From: Monosporascus cannonballus | Taxonomy: Eukaryota; Ascomycota; Sordariomycetes; Xylariales | DNA length: 64,000 bases | Direction of reading: 5' to 3' | NCBI GenBank assembly: GCA_004154925.1 | Contig: QJNS01000219.1 | Location: 62,001-126,000 of the forward strand | Shown: positions 48,850 to 59,699 of the stretch, piece after piece | How positions within the stretch are numbered: position 1 is the first letter of the stretch | How the letters are laid out: each line of letters begins with the position of its first letter | Notes under the pieces: generated by a model | Databases searched by the model: none | What the model was told of the DNA's origin: nothing | Seen by the model: the letters and a program-made list of their open reading frames with translations, nothing else | Made by a program: the position numbers and the translations under genes

Positions 48850-49300
48850 TAGTTAGTAGCCGGAATATCGGGTTAATTGGCCGTAACGTACGCCGACGTA
48901 ATAGCCGTAACAGCAGTCTCCAACTATTTTTATTCCTAACGTTTTTATTTTTCTAATTCGTCCAGTAATTAAAGCTTACGTTATACCATAATAACGCCTT
49001 TCGAACGAACTAACGCCTTTTGCTTACGTAAACGAATAAAACGAGAAAAGGCTTTATTTATTTTTTTTAATAACGACGTTAAACCTCGAAATAAAGCTTT
49101 TAAAGCTTTTATAATCGTTCCTTAATAAACGTTTCCTCGTATTCTAAACGTTAATACTTACGACGAATATTTTGTAAGGAAAAAATGGATACGCCGGTAC
49201 CATTACAAAATCGGCCTCGATTAATATATTCCTTATACCTTAAAACGTTTTCCATTATTTTATATCTTATGTTTTTCGAAAAACAATAAAAATAAAGCAT
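48850..49300 (-). pseudogene. Element D antisense ORF relic: six-cysteine array plus coiled coil
   Basis: ATG at 49300, inside a longer open minus-strand stretch (49151-49426). The array is Y-x2-C-x6-Y-x8-Y-x2-Y-x6-C, i.e. C-x2-C-x6-C-x8-C-x2-C-x6-C after undoing Cys->Tyr (LRYKEYINRGRFCNGTGV). Next: SLQNIRRKY, then coiled-coil-like FSRFIRLRKQKALVRSKGVI and LLDELEK. From memory, not checked, uncharacterised fungal proteins with R-L-R-K-Q and LDELE motifs are common in annotations. Function unknown. Confidence 0.65.
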
Positions 49301-49440
49301 AATTTTGTACTCAAATTTGTTAACAGCTTTTATAAGGTTAATACGACGAACAGTAAAAGAACGAAAAACGCGACGAATCTTAGAAATACGCAACGATATA
49401 ATTAAGAACAAAAAAAGGATACTCATCGAACGAAAAAAAA

Positions 49441-49476
49441 AATCTTAAAGGCAAGATTTTGAGAAAAAAGAAATCG
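49441..49476 (+). other. Polypurine tract of element D
   Basis: aaaggcaagattttgagaaa followed by aaagaaatcg, directly before the 3' LTR and matching the tract in A. Confidence 0.7.
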
Positions 49477-49863
49477 TATTACGATCTAATAAGCTCCGGC
49501 CTCAAGAAACGGTTAAACAAAGATCATACGAACCACCCCATAGGTTACGTAACGGTAATCACTACCAAGCCAGTAATCAGAAATAATTAAAGAGGATCGC
49601 AAACAATCATAATTACGATTAGCCGTATAATTATAAGTAATCAAACCAAGAAAAAGAAATATATATACGCTTATTATTTCCATAATCTAGATAACACCAG
49701 CTTACAACATTTATCAATACCAATCGTTTGCAATAAGGCACCTTCGGTATTACGAGACATAACACGACTACTATATCTATTGCTTAGATTCCTACGATAC
49801 TCCTGCTAACATAAACCCGTACGACTAAGGTTTAATAGTTGGTTAAACCCCTAGCTCGTCACA
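49477..49863 (+). repeat. Element D 3' LTR (387 bp)
   Basis: TATTACGATCTAATAAGC to CTCGTCACA, then the target duplication CTAAG. Its right half is less mutated than the 5' copy. Confidence 0.92.
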
Positions 49864-51686
49864 CTAAGCCGTAGGCCGAAACGAGGTAACCGTAAAGATT
49901 TTTATACAGACCGAAATAGTAATAAATAAAAGCGTCTTAAAGGGGGTGCGACGAATACTGGTATATTTCTTGATTATTAATTAGCGTAGCGTTATAAGCA
50001 CCTTATCTTACCCCTTAAGGAATTCTGCTATTTTGGACTTAGGGTTTACGATATATATCTTAAATTTAATTAGTAAATTTTTGAATTTTAAACTTACCGT
50101 ACAAGGTAACGGGATGTACGCAGGTAATAACTTCGTTTTAATTAAGGGGTATGAAAGGTTAATATAGTTTTTGGAAGCTTTAGCGGTACGAAAGCATTAT
50201 ATTTGTACGACGTAGCTTATTATAAGGATTTTGCATATAATTTGGTATTATTTCGACAGTTTCGAAAAAAAGAAGCTTAGTAGGATAATAAGGAAATTAA
50301 CAATTACATTCGAAATAAGTATAATTAAGTAATTATTATGTTAACGAATAAATTTAATTAATTTGTTATGGAAAAAATTAACGTAATAATATTTCATATA
50401 ACCTTAGTTATTTATAAACGAAACGTTAAGTTAAGGATAGCGAAATCATTACGGACCGGTAACGATATTATGTAGCACCTAAGATTAGGTTATTCAGGTC
50501 CCGAAATAATCGTTTAGTTGTAATCCTATACGAAAGGAGTCCGCCTAAAGAGTCCTATAATAGTCGAATGCTAAGCATATAGCAAGGCGAAGGCTAAAAG
50601 GTTAATATGCTACGAATTAAAAAAAAAGCATCCCGATTAAGATAAAAAATCGTTATCGATTTTACAGATTTTAAACAAAACCCTAAAGGATATAAATACC
50701 TTATATTTACTATCGATAAATACTTAGGTTTTATTTAGAATATTTATTTTAAGAACCGAGAACAGAATATATTGATTATAACGTTTCGATATTTCCTATA
50801 AATTCTAAAGAACTAAAATAAAGTCCTTTTATACGTAATCGAATATGATAACGAAATCTTGAAAAATTATTAATTTCGAGATATATTTTAATTGCCTTTT
50901 TTAGTATTAGACTTAAGTTTTTAATACCGTGTACCTAGGCCCAGAACGGGGGCGCAAAGCGCTTAAGAGGTGTAATTAAGAAAAAAACGATTACGATGCG
51001 AAATAGCCCTAAATTACCTTTATTCTTAATCGAATATATCCTTAAAACGATAATGTATTTATATAACCGTACTTTTAAATATGTATTTTTTAGCAAAGCT
51101 TATACGAGATCTATTACATTTATCTAGCGTACAAAAACAGTATTATAATGTTTAATCCAAAGTCTTAATAAGCTTACTTACGAATATACGATTATATAGC
51201 TTACGTTATAATAATTACCGCTATAAAGAAAAAATAAAGATTTTAAAAGTTAAATCCCAAAACGTAAATTAGTTATTTCGTTGGTTACCGATTGACGAAT
51301 ATTTACGAGATTTGGAACCTATTAATTACTAAGGTTATTGTTATTTAAAATATACAATATAATAAAAAGGTTTTTTTTTAGTTAATATTAAAAACTTAAA
51401 AATAACGTTTTGCATATTATTAAAAAAAGCTATAAATGTTATTTCGATAGGTAAAAATATCTAATTAAAATAATAATTATTTAATTTATATACAAAAAAA
51501 AATAAAGATCTAAGTAAAACAATTTAGTTACCGGCTAAATAGGAAGAATGGCTTTAAAAAGATATTAGCGTAAGATACGTACGAAATAGGGAAAAATAAG
51601 CCTGTTAGTAAAAAACTAATTATTCTTATACGACCGTTATATTCGAATTATTTCCGTCCTTTAAACCATTACCGCCATTAATATTT
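49864..51686 (+). pseudogene. pol: Element H (copia) pre-integrase and integrase relic
   Basis: Plus strand. KALYLYDVAYYKDFAYNLV near 50190-50250 fits the segment after the copia protease (usually ...LHDVLYVP-x-L-x-x-NLIS). HLRLGYSGPEIIV near 50475-50515 is the pre-integrase H-x-R-L-G-H-x-G motif with His->Tyr. KSPIIVEC-x-AYSKAKAKR near 50540-50605 matches the rest of this zinc-binding domain. The integrase core follows, heavily mutated, and a C-terminal part reads LRDLEPINY near 51300. Cut at 51686 by element E. Confidence 0.7.
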
Positions 51687-52065
51687 TGTTACAACCTGGC
51701 AAGCTTCGGCCTCAAAAAACGGTCAGACCAGGATCACACGGACCACCTTTCGGGTCACGTGATATGTGCTGAGCAGAAATCTGCTAAATACGAATGATTA
51801 GTATTAAGTAACTAGTTAACAAGAATTCGTTAAGCACAGTTAAACAGAGATAAGCAATTATACTAAGAACTAATATATATATGCTTAGTATTTCCATAGT
51901 TTAAATAGCTTTAGCTTATAATATAATATCGTTACTTAAGGTATTTTTAAAATTACAAAACATAATACGTTATTATATTTATTATGGAAAATTCTATAAT
52001 ATTTTTGTTAATATAAATTCGTACGATTAAAGTTTAATAAGTAATTAAACCCTTTAGCCGCTATA
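51687..52065 (+). repeat. Element E 5' LTR (379 bp)
   Basis: TGTTACAACCTGGCAAGC to GCCGCTATA, nearly the same as the LTR of A in its first 200 bp (ggaccacctttcgggtcacg). TATA-like tatatatatgc near 51873. Confidence 0.88.
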
Positions 52066-52121
52066 AGTTACAAATTCTTATTTAATAATACCGTTAAACT
52101 TTGAGCAATATCGCGAATATT

Positions 52122-54618
52122 CTGTTTACCAATAAGCAGCCCGAATAACCCATTTATCAGGTTCCTGATTACTCGGATATTAAAATGGAATCCGAAAAGA
52201 AAAAGAAAAAATTTCGGTTTTTTCGCAAAAAGGTTTTTTGACGTTTAAATACTATAAACGAACGTGTTTTTCAGCTTAAAAGAAATAATAATAATTTTAC
52301 GATATCGCTTTAAGCCGCCTATAAAAAACTTAAGGAAAAAAAAGTTTTCGAAACCGGGAAATTTTTTCGAATTAGCCAAATCATTTAGTTAAATTTTATT
52401 AAGGAATTAAAAAAGATTTTTAAGTTTTCTAAGCCAAATTTTTTGACGGAATTTCGACTACATTATAATTATTTTTAACTTAATACTAAACATATTTTAG
52501 GTATTTTTTCGTTCGATTTATTACGTTTATTATAAGAATTAAGTTCGTAATTAAACGATTTATTAAAAATACAATTATTTAATATAAGCTTGTTATAAAA
52601 AGGTACGTTATTTTACCGATCGAAAAACGAAGTTTAAAGATAATACAAATTTAAAATAATTACGAATAATTTAAATAAATATTAACGAAACTTTTCGAAA
52701 TAATAAACGAAAAAATAAAAGCCAAAATATAAATTTAATAATTACAATAAAAAGCATCCGTATTTAGTTACGACATTACGTTAATTTAATTAAAAATCAG
52801 ATTAAATTAGGAATAAAGAATATTAATAACTAAGTTTTTTAACGGTTTAAAAAATATAAAAAGAATTTTAAACTTAATCGGCCGAATTATTTATCTGATT
52901 ATATTATTATGGCAATTAAAATTAACGATCGATAATATAAATAACATGTTAAAAGTAATAAAAAAGATAATAATAAATCCTAATATATAATTAATATTAA
53001 CGCTTTTTAACGTAATAACATTTCTTACGGCATAGAACCAGGACCTATGGAATTAAAAGTTATTTATAGAAAAAACTGGTGCCAAACCGAATGCTATAAT
53101 TGCAACAAAATAAGATATAAAGTAGCGTAATATAAAGCACCTAAGAAACCCCGTTAAAACGACTAGAAACTAGTACTTAAGAAACAATTCAAAAGAACTA
53201 AAAAAAACGAAAACAAATTTATTAACATAATTTAGCCTAAATATATACCAGATCTCCTATAACGAAAAGTCCAACAGAAAATGCAAAAAACTAGAAAGCT
53301 AGCTTAACAAATATCGCGAACCTAACAAAAAGCATTATAAGAATAATTACGTAAATATCAGAATTAAATAAAAACAGTTTATCCCGGAATCCTTAATCGA
53401 TAAGGAAAAATATATGCTATATATTATTAATAACGAAAATATCCTATTTACAAAAAAGGAAAATAATATATTTACGGACGGATTACTCGCATATATTATA
53501 AAAGATCCCACTTTTTAAACCGTACCGAAAATAACAAAAAAGGTAATAATATTTATATTGTTGATTTCTAACCCCAGAAAATATTTAATAATTGGCAGAA
53601 ATAAAAAGTAAGCTCGAAAAAAAGTAATATCCGCAAAAACCTCTCTTTTGTTATTTCTATTAATATAACCATTAAACGGAAAAAGAATTAATCCAGCGTA
53701 TAGTAAAGAAATGTTACTAAACAGCTATTATAGATCTCTCATTTCAATTAGTATTTATTATAAACCTTTACGAAAAAAAGTTATTGAGGAACAAATATAT
53801 TAATTTATAAAGATCTTCAGAACAATAATTAAAATAACGCATAATAAAATGTAATTGCAAATAAAACGAATAATTTATTCGATAAAAAAAACTATAATAA
53901 AATTAAAAGTAAATAATATATTTCCAAGGAATACTACGCCTGTAATAACGACAAATATAATAACTTAATACGTTAAATAAAAAAATATAAATAAAATTTA
54001 ACAAATTCGAACAAAAGTTAAAGAAAGGTTACTTATAGAAAGGTTGCAAAATAACGAAACTTAAAAAAATTAAAAACAACTTTTAAAAACGGCTTTAAAC
54101 GTAATAATAAAAACCGTTAATAACCTTATTACTTTGGATATACGAATTAAAATATATTAATATACCGTAATGGTAAACTACGGAGCTTTAGGCGAGAATT
54201 ATATGGTACCAAATATAATTTATAAGTTTAAATTATTATAAAAATATAAATTAAAACTTTATATAATAACGATTCCCGAAAGTTAGAAATTCCCTTACGA
54301 TAACGAAAAAATCACCTGCGAAATTAATTACTTCGAAATGTTTATCTAAGAACGATACCAAATAATTAATTTCGATATTATTTTATTCCGAAATTACGAT
54401 ATAATCTTAGGATTATTATAAATATATTAATACGGAATCTTGATTAATAAAACGATTACCTAGATGAGGTTTATTTCATACCTTATTAATAAATAAAAAT
54501 AGAAAATTAAAATCTTAATAGTTAATCGATAATGGCAATAAATATATGTATAAAGATACGATAAAAATCTTATTACCTAAAGGGATAAAATATAAGAAAA
54601 AAAGCGGGTATTAAAGAC
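52122..54618 (+). pseudogene. gag: Element E gag-protease relic
   Basis: Start codon position now CTG at 52122. The zinc knuckle near 53093-53136 (CYNCNKIRYKVA*Y) keeps the first two Cys, while His and the last Cys are Tyr. Linker VPEYL-like region near 53390-53570. Protease at 54173: VNYGALGENYM (DSG->NYG). The frame ends at the truncation. Confidence 0.72.
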
Positions 54619-54619
54619 T

Positions 54620-55177
54620 TAAAAGAATTAATTTTGTATATAATTCTTTCGTTATCGTACACAAATTCTTCACTTTCGATATTTATAACTATATAAGGTT
54701 TTAACTTATATTTCGATAATAATTTTACCTTATTAATTATATCCTATATAATATAATTTCCGCCCAAAAATTTACAATTTGTTAATACGGTATATTATTA
54801 TATTCTAAATAATATATTTAAAATAATATGGTTATTAACGGCTTTGATCGTTACTTTGAAAACTTTTTTTAAAATTTTCTTTAATTTTTCTAAATTTCTT
54901 TATTTTACAGCTGTTTTATAAATAACCTTTTTCTTAAATTTGTTTTCGAATTTGTCGAACTTTATCAATATTTCTATATATAATGTATCAAATTATTATA
55001 TTTATTGTTATTTTGGGCATATTTTTTCTGCGAATTATATTAAATATTTTTAATTTTACTATAATTCCTTTTTTCTATTAAATAAAATATTTTTTTATAA
55101 ATTCGACCGTATTTTATTAAACGTTGTATTAATTATTATTTTAAATCTTACCTATAAATTAACGTATTTTTTCCTAA
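54620..55177 (-). repeat. Inverted gypsy fragment (E'), ~555 bp
   Basis: Collinear with the plus strand of minus-oriented element B at about 6487-7040 (shared ttcgttatcgta-c-acaaattc). It is therefore an inverted copy of the gag-pol linker/protease stretch that E itself has at about 53784-54335. With E it makes a large inverted repeat around a ~285-bp spacer. Right limit approximate (ttcctaacg). Confidence 0.75.
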
Positions 55178-56840
55178 CGTACCGGATAAACTGACCTGAT
55201 GAATAAGCCTATCGGATAACTTTTGATATTTTTTAATTATTTAACTTTTATTAATTATATTTAAGTATTAATAATATAGAACTGCTTACAAGACAATAAG
55301 AATAAATTTAATTATCTATGCTAAAAAGCTGGACCCGATATTTAGCTATGCGATATTTAATTCGATTTATTAAATAGCCCATTTTATTTTATACTAATAA
55401 GATATTAATAAATCCTTTAAAAGCGAAATTATCCGTAATTCGCGAAAATTAACATCAATCGAAAAATAATCGATTATTAATTTAATCTTAAACCTAAATA
55501 TACGAATGTTTTTTATCCGGCTTTAATATGTTAAAAATATAGCAAATATATTGTTTACTTAATGCGTTACATAACGTGTTGGGGTTAAATAAGCGTCGAA
55601 TTTTATTAACAGGTAAAGAAATTCAAAATATATTTAAATAGAAAAATCGATTATTATAAGGTGTTATACGGAAATCTAGGAATATTTCCTAAATAATTTA
55701 AACTTATTGAAATTATAAATATAAAATACGATATTATAAAAATGATTATGATTTTGATAAAACGGAATTTTTAATAATATTTTTTATAATAATAGACATA
55801 ATAATTACCAATATTAAAAACCTCAAAAACCTATATAGAGGTACTAACGAATTAAGAAATAAATTATAATTATATAAATTATCAATTCGCAAATTTAAGT
55901 ATATGTGATTATTTATTATTTTAACCGAGAAAAACTACGTTAATTCTTAATATAAAAGAATTTATTGTTAATCGGTTAAAAATGTATTTAAATAATAATA
56001 ATTAAATAACGAACGAATTAGGTTTAAAATAAATTTAATATTTCCATAAAATCATTCGAACGTATACGAAAAAAATAGAAACGTTTTTTTTATTTTCGAC
56101 AGTTACAAAAAGTATTATTCGATAAAATTGGAAATATATTACGCAAATAACGGTATTATTACGTTTTGTATATTTACTTATTTTCTTTCTCGGTTTTAAT
56201 TTTTCGACGTATGTTATTTTTTTACTTTAAAATATATTTATTCATTTTATATCGAAAATTTAATACGATATTATTATACCTATATTAGGAAAAGAAAATT
56301 TTCGCCGGCTTTTATAATACGTTTAAAGCTATTATAACGTTCGAAAATATCAAAACCGTATTTATAAAAACGGGATTTGTTTTATTCGATCTTAATAACG
56401 TTTTATTCAATTTGGAAATTCTTCTAGCTATATCTATATTAACCGTATTGTCGCTTACCTCCGCCGGTTCTGTTCTCCCTCCCGTTCTTCCCCTGCGAAA
56501 ACTCTTAAAAATATCAATAAAATAACAAAATAGGAACATTACTTATAAAAAAGAGAAAAATCAATAGGGTAACTTACTGATAAAAATAGTTAAATCAATT
56601 AATTTTTTAACGAAAAATACCTTCACATTACTGCATAAAAACTTTCTTTTAAAAATATATATTTATTTGCTCAAAACGAATTATATCTTTAATAAATATT
56701 GGAAAATTAAAAATATATCGTGTTAAAAAAAGAAACTTTTACTATATAAAAAAACAAATTTTTTGTCTAAAAAAAGTTATAATAAAAGAATACAATTAAT
56801 AACGGCTAAATGTAATTATCGTAAAAAGGTTAAGAAGAAA
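55178..56840 (+). pseudogene. pol: Element H (copia) RT and RNase H relic
   Basis: Landmarks in copia order and spacing: VLYGNLGIFPK near 55660 (ALYGL-x-x-SP position); FLIIFFIIIDIIIT near 55770-55810, about 37 residues on, where FFYVDDII is expected; TLILNIKEFI near 55935; KIGNIL near 56120; ILLYLYQ near 56260; LEILLAIS near 56415 (TEAELLALS position); KTNYIFNKYW near 56675-56705 (LRHVDIHxHW position); TNFLSKKSYNKRIQLI near 56755-56800 (the end of copia pol). Individually weak, together consistent. Some frame changes occur. Confidence 0.55.
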
Positions 56841-57012
56841 AAACGGAAATATGACGTTTACCGCAAACTCGAACATAATGCGCGTATTTATAAAAAGAAT
56901 TATAAATATATTTAACGAAAGAAAATTCGATTAATTAATATTATTTTGATATATTACGGTTAATTAATTTGAATTTATTAACTAAAAATACAAAAAATAT
57001 CTAGTGAACTTA
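56840..57012. other. 3' flank of copia pol, no clear feature
   Basis: Contains a Lys/Arg-rich open stretch (KKKKRKYDVYRKLEHNARIY, about 56835-56895) continuing the copia frame. A copia 3' LTR should lie here or beyond G but is not recognisable. Confidence 0.35.
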
Positions 57013-57431
57013 TATTACAAAAACAGGAGTTCCTGTCTCGAGGAAACCAATTTTTAAGGCCTAACGCGGGCCTGTTACGGCTAAACTCCGGACGGAAAGC
57101 TTAGCTCTTAAAGTGATCTGATTAATCTGGGTAATCTGGGGACCAAATTATATAAATTTAATACATTTACGATATATTTATTTTAAGAATTAAAATATAT
57201 AATAAGTTAAACTTTTATATAAATAATATTTACTAATTCCGTTTTTTAATTATCAATTTAAAGTTTTAATTTAAAAATAATTATATTATTTTTTAATTAA
57301 GGGAAAAATCTTTAAATTTTTTTAACGAATAAATTATTAAATTAAGTTTTATTTTATTATTACTTATAAATCAAAATTATATTTCGGATATTATATATAT
57401 TTTTAATTAATTATATAATAAATTCGTTATA
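57013..57431 (+). repeat. Element G 5' LTR (419 bp)
   Basis: TATTACAAAAACAGGAG (from TGTTACAGGAACAGG) to ATTCGTTATA. Same length as the 3' LTR of F; the right two thirds are strongly RIP-changed. Confidence 0.88.
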
Positions 57432-57810
57432 TTTTAATAATTTTTTAATTAATAATTAAAAAATAATTTACCGCCTTATTAAAATATATATTTTTTTAAA
57501 TTTAATATAAATAATAATATAAAATAATAGTTAAAAAAATAAATAATATATCCGATTTCTTTTATTAATCAAGAAGGAATTAATAAATAAATTAAATAAT
57601 TTACCACTTATTAAAGAAATTTTCTAATTAATTCATAATATAATATCTTTTATTACTTAATTTCAAAAAGATTTTTTTAACACTAATAATAACCTTTACC
57701 GGCAAGGAAAATAATTAAGATATAAAAAATTAAAATAAATAAGGATAAAGAAAAATACCTAACTGGAAATCAAAAAAAATACTAAAGCGCTTAATTAAAA
57801 AAATTTTATT

Positions 57811-58900
57811 ATGGAAAAAAAATTATATTTTCTGGCCCAAAAAATTAAAAACCTAAAAAAGGAAAATATTCGACTCGCTAGAAAAAGGAAACCGGCTTTT
57901 CCGCAATTCGGATTACCCAAAAAACGGAATTAAAGAAATAATTTCTAACCGCCTTCGTTTAAAAAAAACGACCATAATAATAAAAAACTTTAATCCTGCT
58001 ATTATTTGGCGTAAATCAATTACGAAAAGGAATTATGCCGCCTTATAATTATTACGGAATGTTAAATATCAAAAAATTATAAATTAATTCCTTTTAAGCC
58101 TTATAATAAATTTACGGATATAAAAAAATTCCTGGTTTAGGCCACATTTTACTTTAAATTCTATAAAAGTTGTTTAACGGAAAATTATTAAAAAGTAATA
58201 ACTATTTTCTAATTATTTATCGAAAAAATTCTCTTATAATTTAAATTTATTATGAAAAAATATTTACAAAATTATTCCGAAATATTTTCGGACATAATTA
58301 ATGATATTTTAAGCAAATATAAATATTTCGAAAAAAATACGAACTTTATTTGGGAACCCAAATAAAAAATAATATACGGTTAAGTAATTTTATTTTTTTA
58401 TTAAACCAAATTAATATCCGAATAAATAATTAAGTTGAATTATTTAATATTTATTTTCAATTTGCCCAAAAATATATTATATTATCTTTATTATAACGGT
58501 TTAAAACTTTAAGTTAAAAATAAATTATATATAAACTTTAAAATAAAATTTTTTGCAAAATATATAAATAAGGTTATTCTTGCCGATTAACGTATTTTTA
58601 ATCGGTACTTAAAGAAAAAAAGAATTAATAAATAAAATAATAATAAAGATTTTAATAGCCGAACTAAAAAGGATAAAGGCAAACCTTAAAAAAAACAAAT
58701 TCCGTTTCGAAAAAACCTAAGAAAAATAAGTTCAAAATAAAATGTTTTAACTGTGGCAAAAAGGGATATTTCGAAAACGAATATCGTTTTTTTATTAAAA
58801 GGAATTTCAAAAAAAGAGAAATTTCTTAATCCCAAAAGAAAATTAAAATAATTAAACAAAAAATAGATAATAAGGTAAATAAAAAGGAAAAAAAAAGTTA
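57811..58900 (+). pseudogene. gag: Element G gag relic
   Basis: ATG 57811: MEKKLYFLAQKIKNLKKEN, same gene as in F with Glu->Lys changes. The CCHC knuckle near 58742-58783 reads CFNCGKKGYFENEY: the first two Cys kept, His and the last Cys now Tyr. Confidence 0.75.
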
Positions 58901-59699
58901 ATTCAATTTCCTCCTAGCCAAAATTTATTATTGCCATAATTATTTAAATCTAGAACGATATCCCAAAATACGAAAATTATTTTATTTACTAAGATTTTAA
59001 AATTAAAATTTACAAATATTACTTAAGATAACCGGTTTTTAAAATAATTATGGAATTAAGATATTAATATTACTTTAATTCCCAAAAGTATAAAATATAT
59101 ATAAAAAACGGTTAATTTCGACTAAATATTAATAATTATAAATAATTATTTTCGAAATTTTGCAAATTTTTATAATATATTATTTACCGGAAAACACCAC
59201 CGGTAAATTTTTACGACTTACTATATTTTACTGTTTATTACCGCGACAATTATTTCGTCCCTTTTAAAACTAAAAAAAATAATAGTTTTTGACCTAAATA
59301 AAACGAAAAAATATTTACCGAATTAAATAACGTATATAAATATATAAAAACCTCCCGATAACCAAAATATCCTAAGTTTTATTACTTATATCCTAATTCA
59401 AAACGGAATCGAAAAACTATATCGTAAAAATATTTATGTTATGCTTTAACGTTTTGTATTTAATACGAACTTCTAAATATGAAAATATCTTTTTCGAAAG
59501 TACACCTTTCCGACCTTATAATTTAAAAAATACAAAACCAAGAATTGAGCCAGAAAAAAACGATTATTTTCGGATATTAATTAAGCAGAAAAAAATAGTA
59601 CAAATATATAGATAATTATTATATTAAATATACGGCCAAAAAAAGTCGAAAATAAAAACGTTTTTTCGTAAGTAAATTACGTTAATCAAAAAATAACAA

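Larger units (their letters stand above)
43125..49863 (+). mobile_element. Ty3/gypsy chromovirus element D (family 1)
   Basis: Complete, 6739 bp. The two LTRs are 387 bp each (43125-43511; 49477-49863). Target duplication CTAAA (43120-43124) and CTAAG (49864-49868), differing by a G->A change. Its U3 differs from those of A/E and B/C, so it is a third subfamily. All domains are present as relics, and the RT Asp pair is intact. Confidence 0.93.
51687..54618 (+). mobile_element. Ty3/gypsy element E (family 1), truncated after protease
   Basis: 5' LTR 51687-52065, gag, linker and protease on the plus strand, closest to A in its LTR. The match to A, C and D stops at about 54618 just before RT. 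Everything 3' of this, including the 3' LTR, is missing and replaced by an inverted fragment of the same element type. Confidence 0.85.
36360..57012 (+). mobile_element. Ty1/copia element H, broken by insertions F, D and E
   Basis: Copia coding order is preserved over four pieces: gag (36509-37374), a short 89-bp piece (43036-43124), pre-integrase and integrase (49864-51686), and RT plus RNase H (about 55178-56840). Joined, they total about 4.6 kb, normal for copia. F and D carry clean target duplications within it. I could not define its LTRs, so both outer limits are approximate; G lies just beyond its 3' end. Confidence 0.7.

Noticed and set aside
55165..55169. TATTT as a right-hand target duplication for E (left TATTT at 51682-51686)
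   Set aside because: It lies inside sequence still homologous to the gypsy element, so the match is coincidental.
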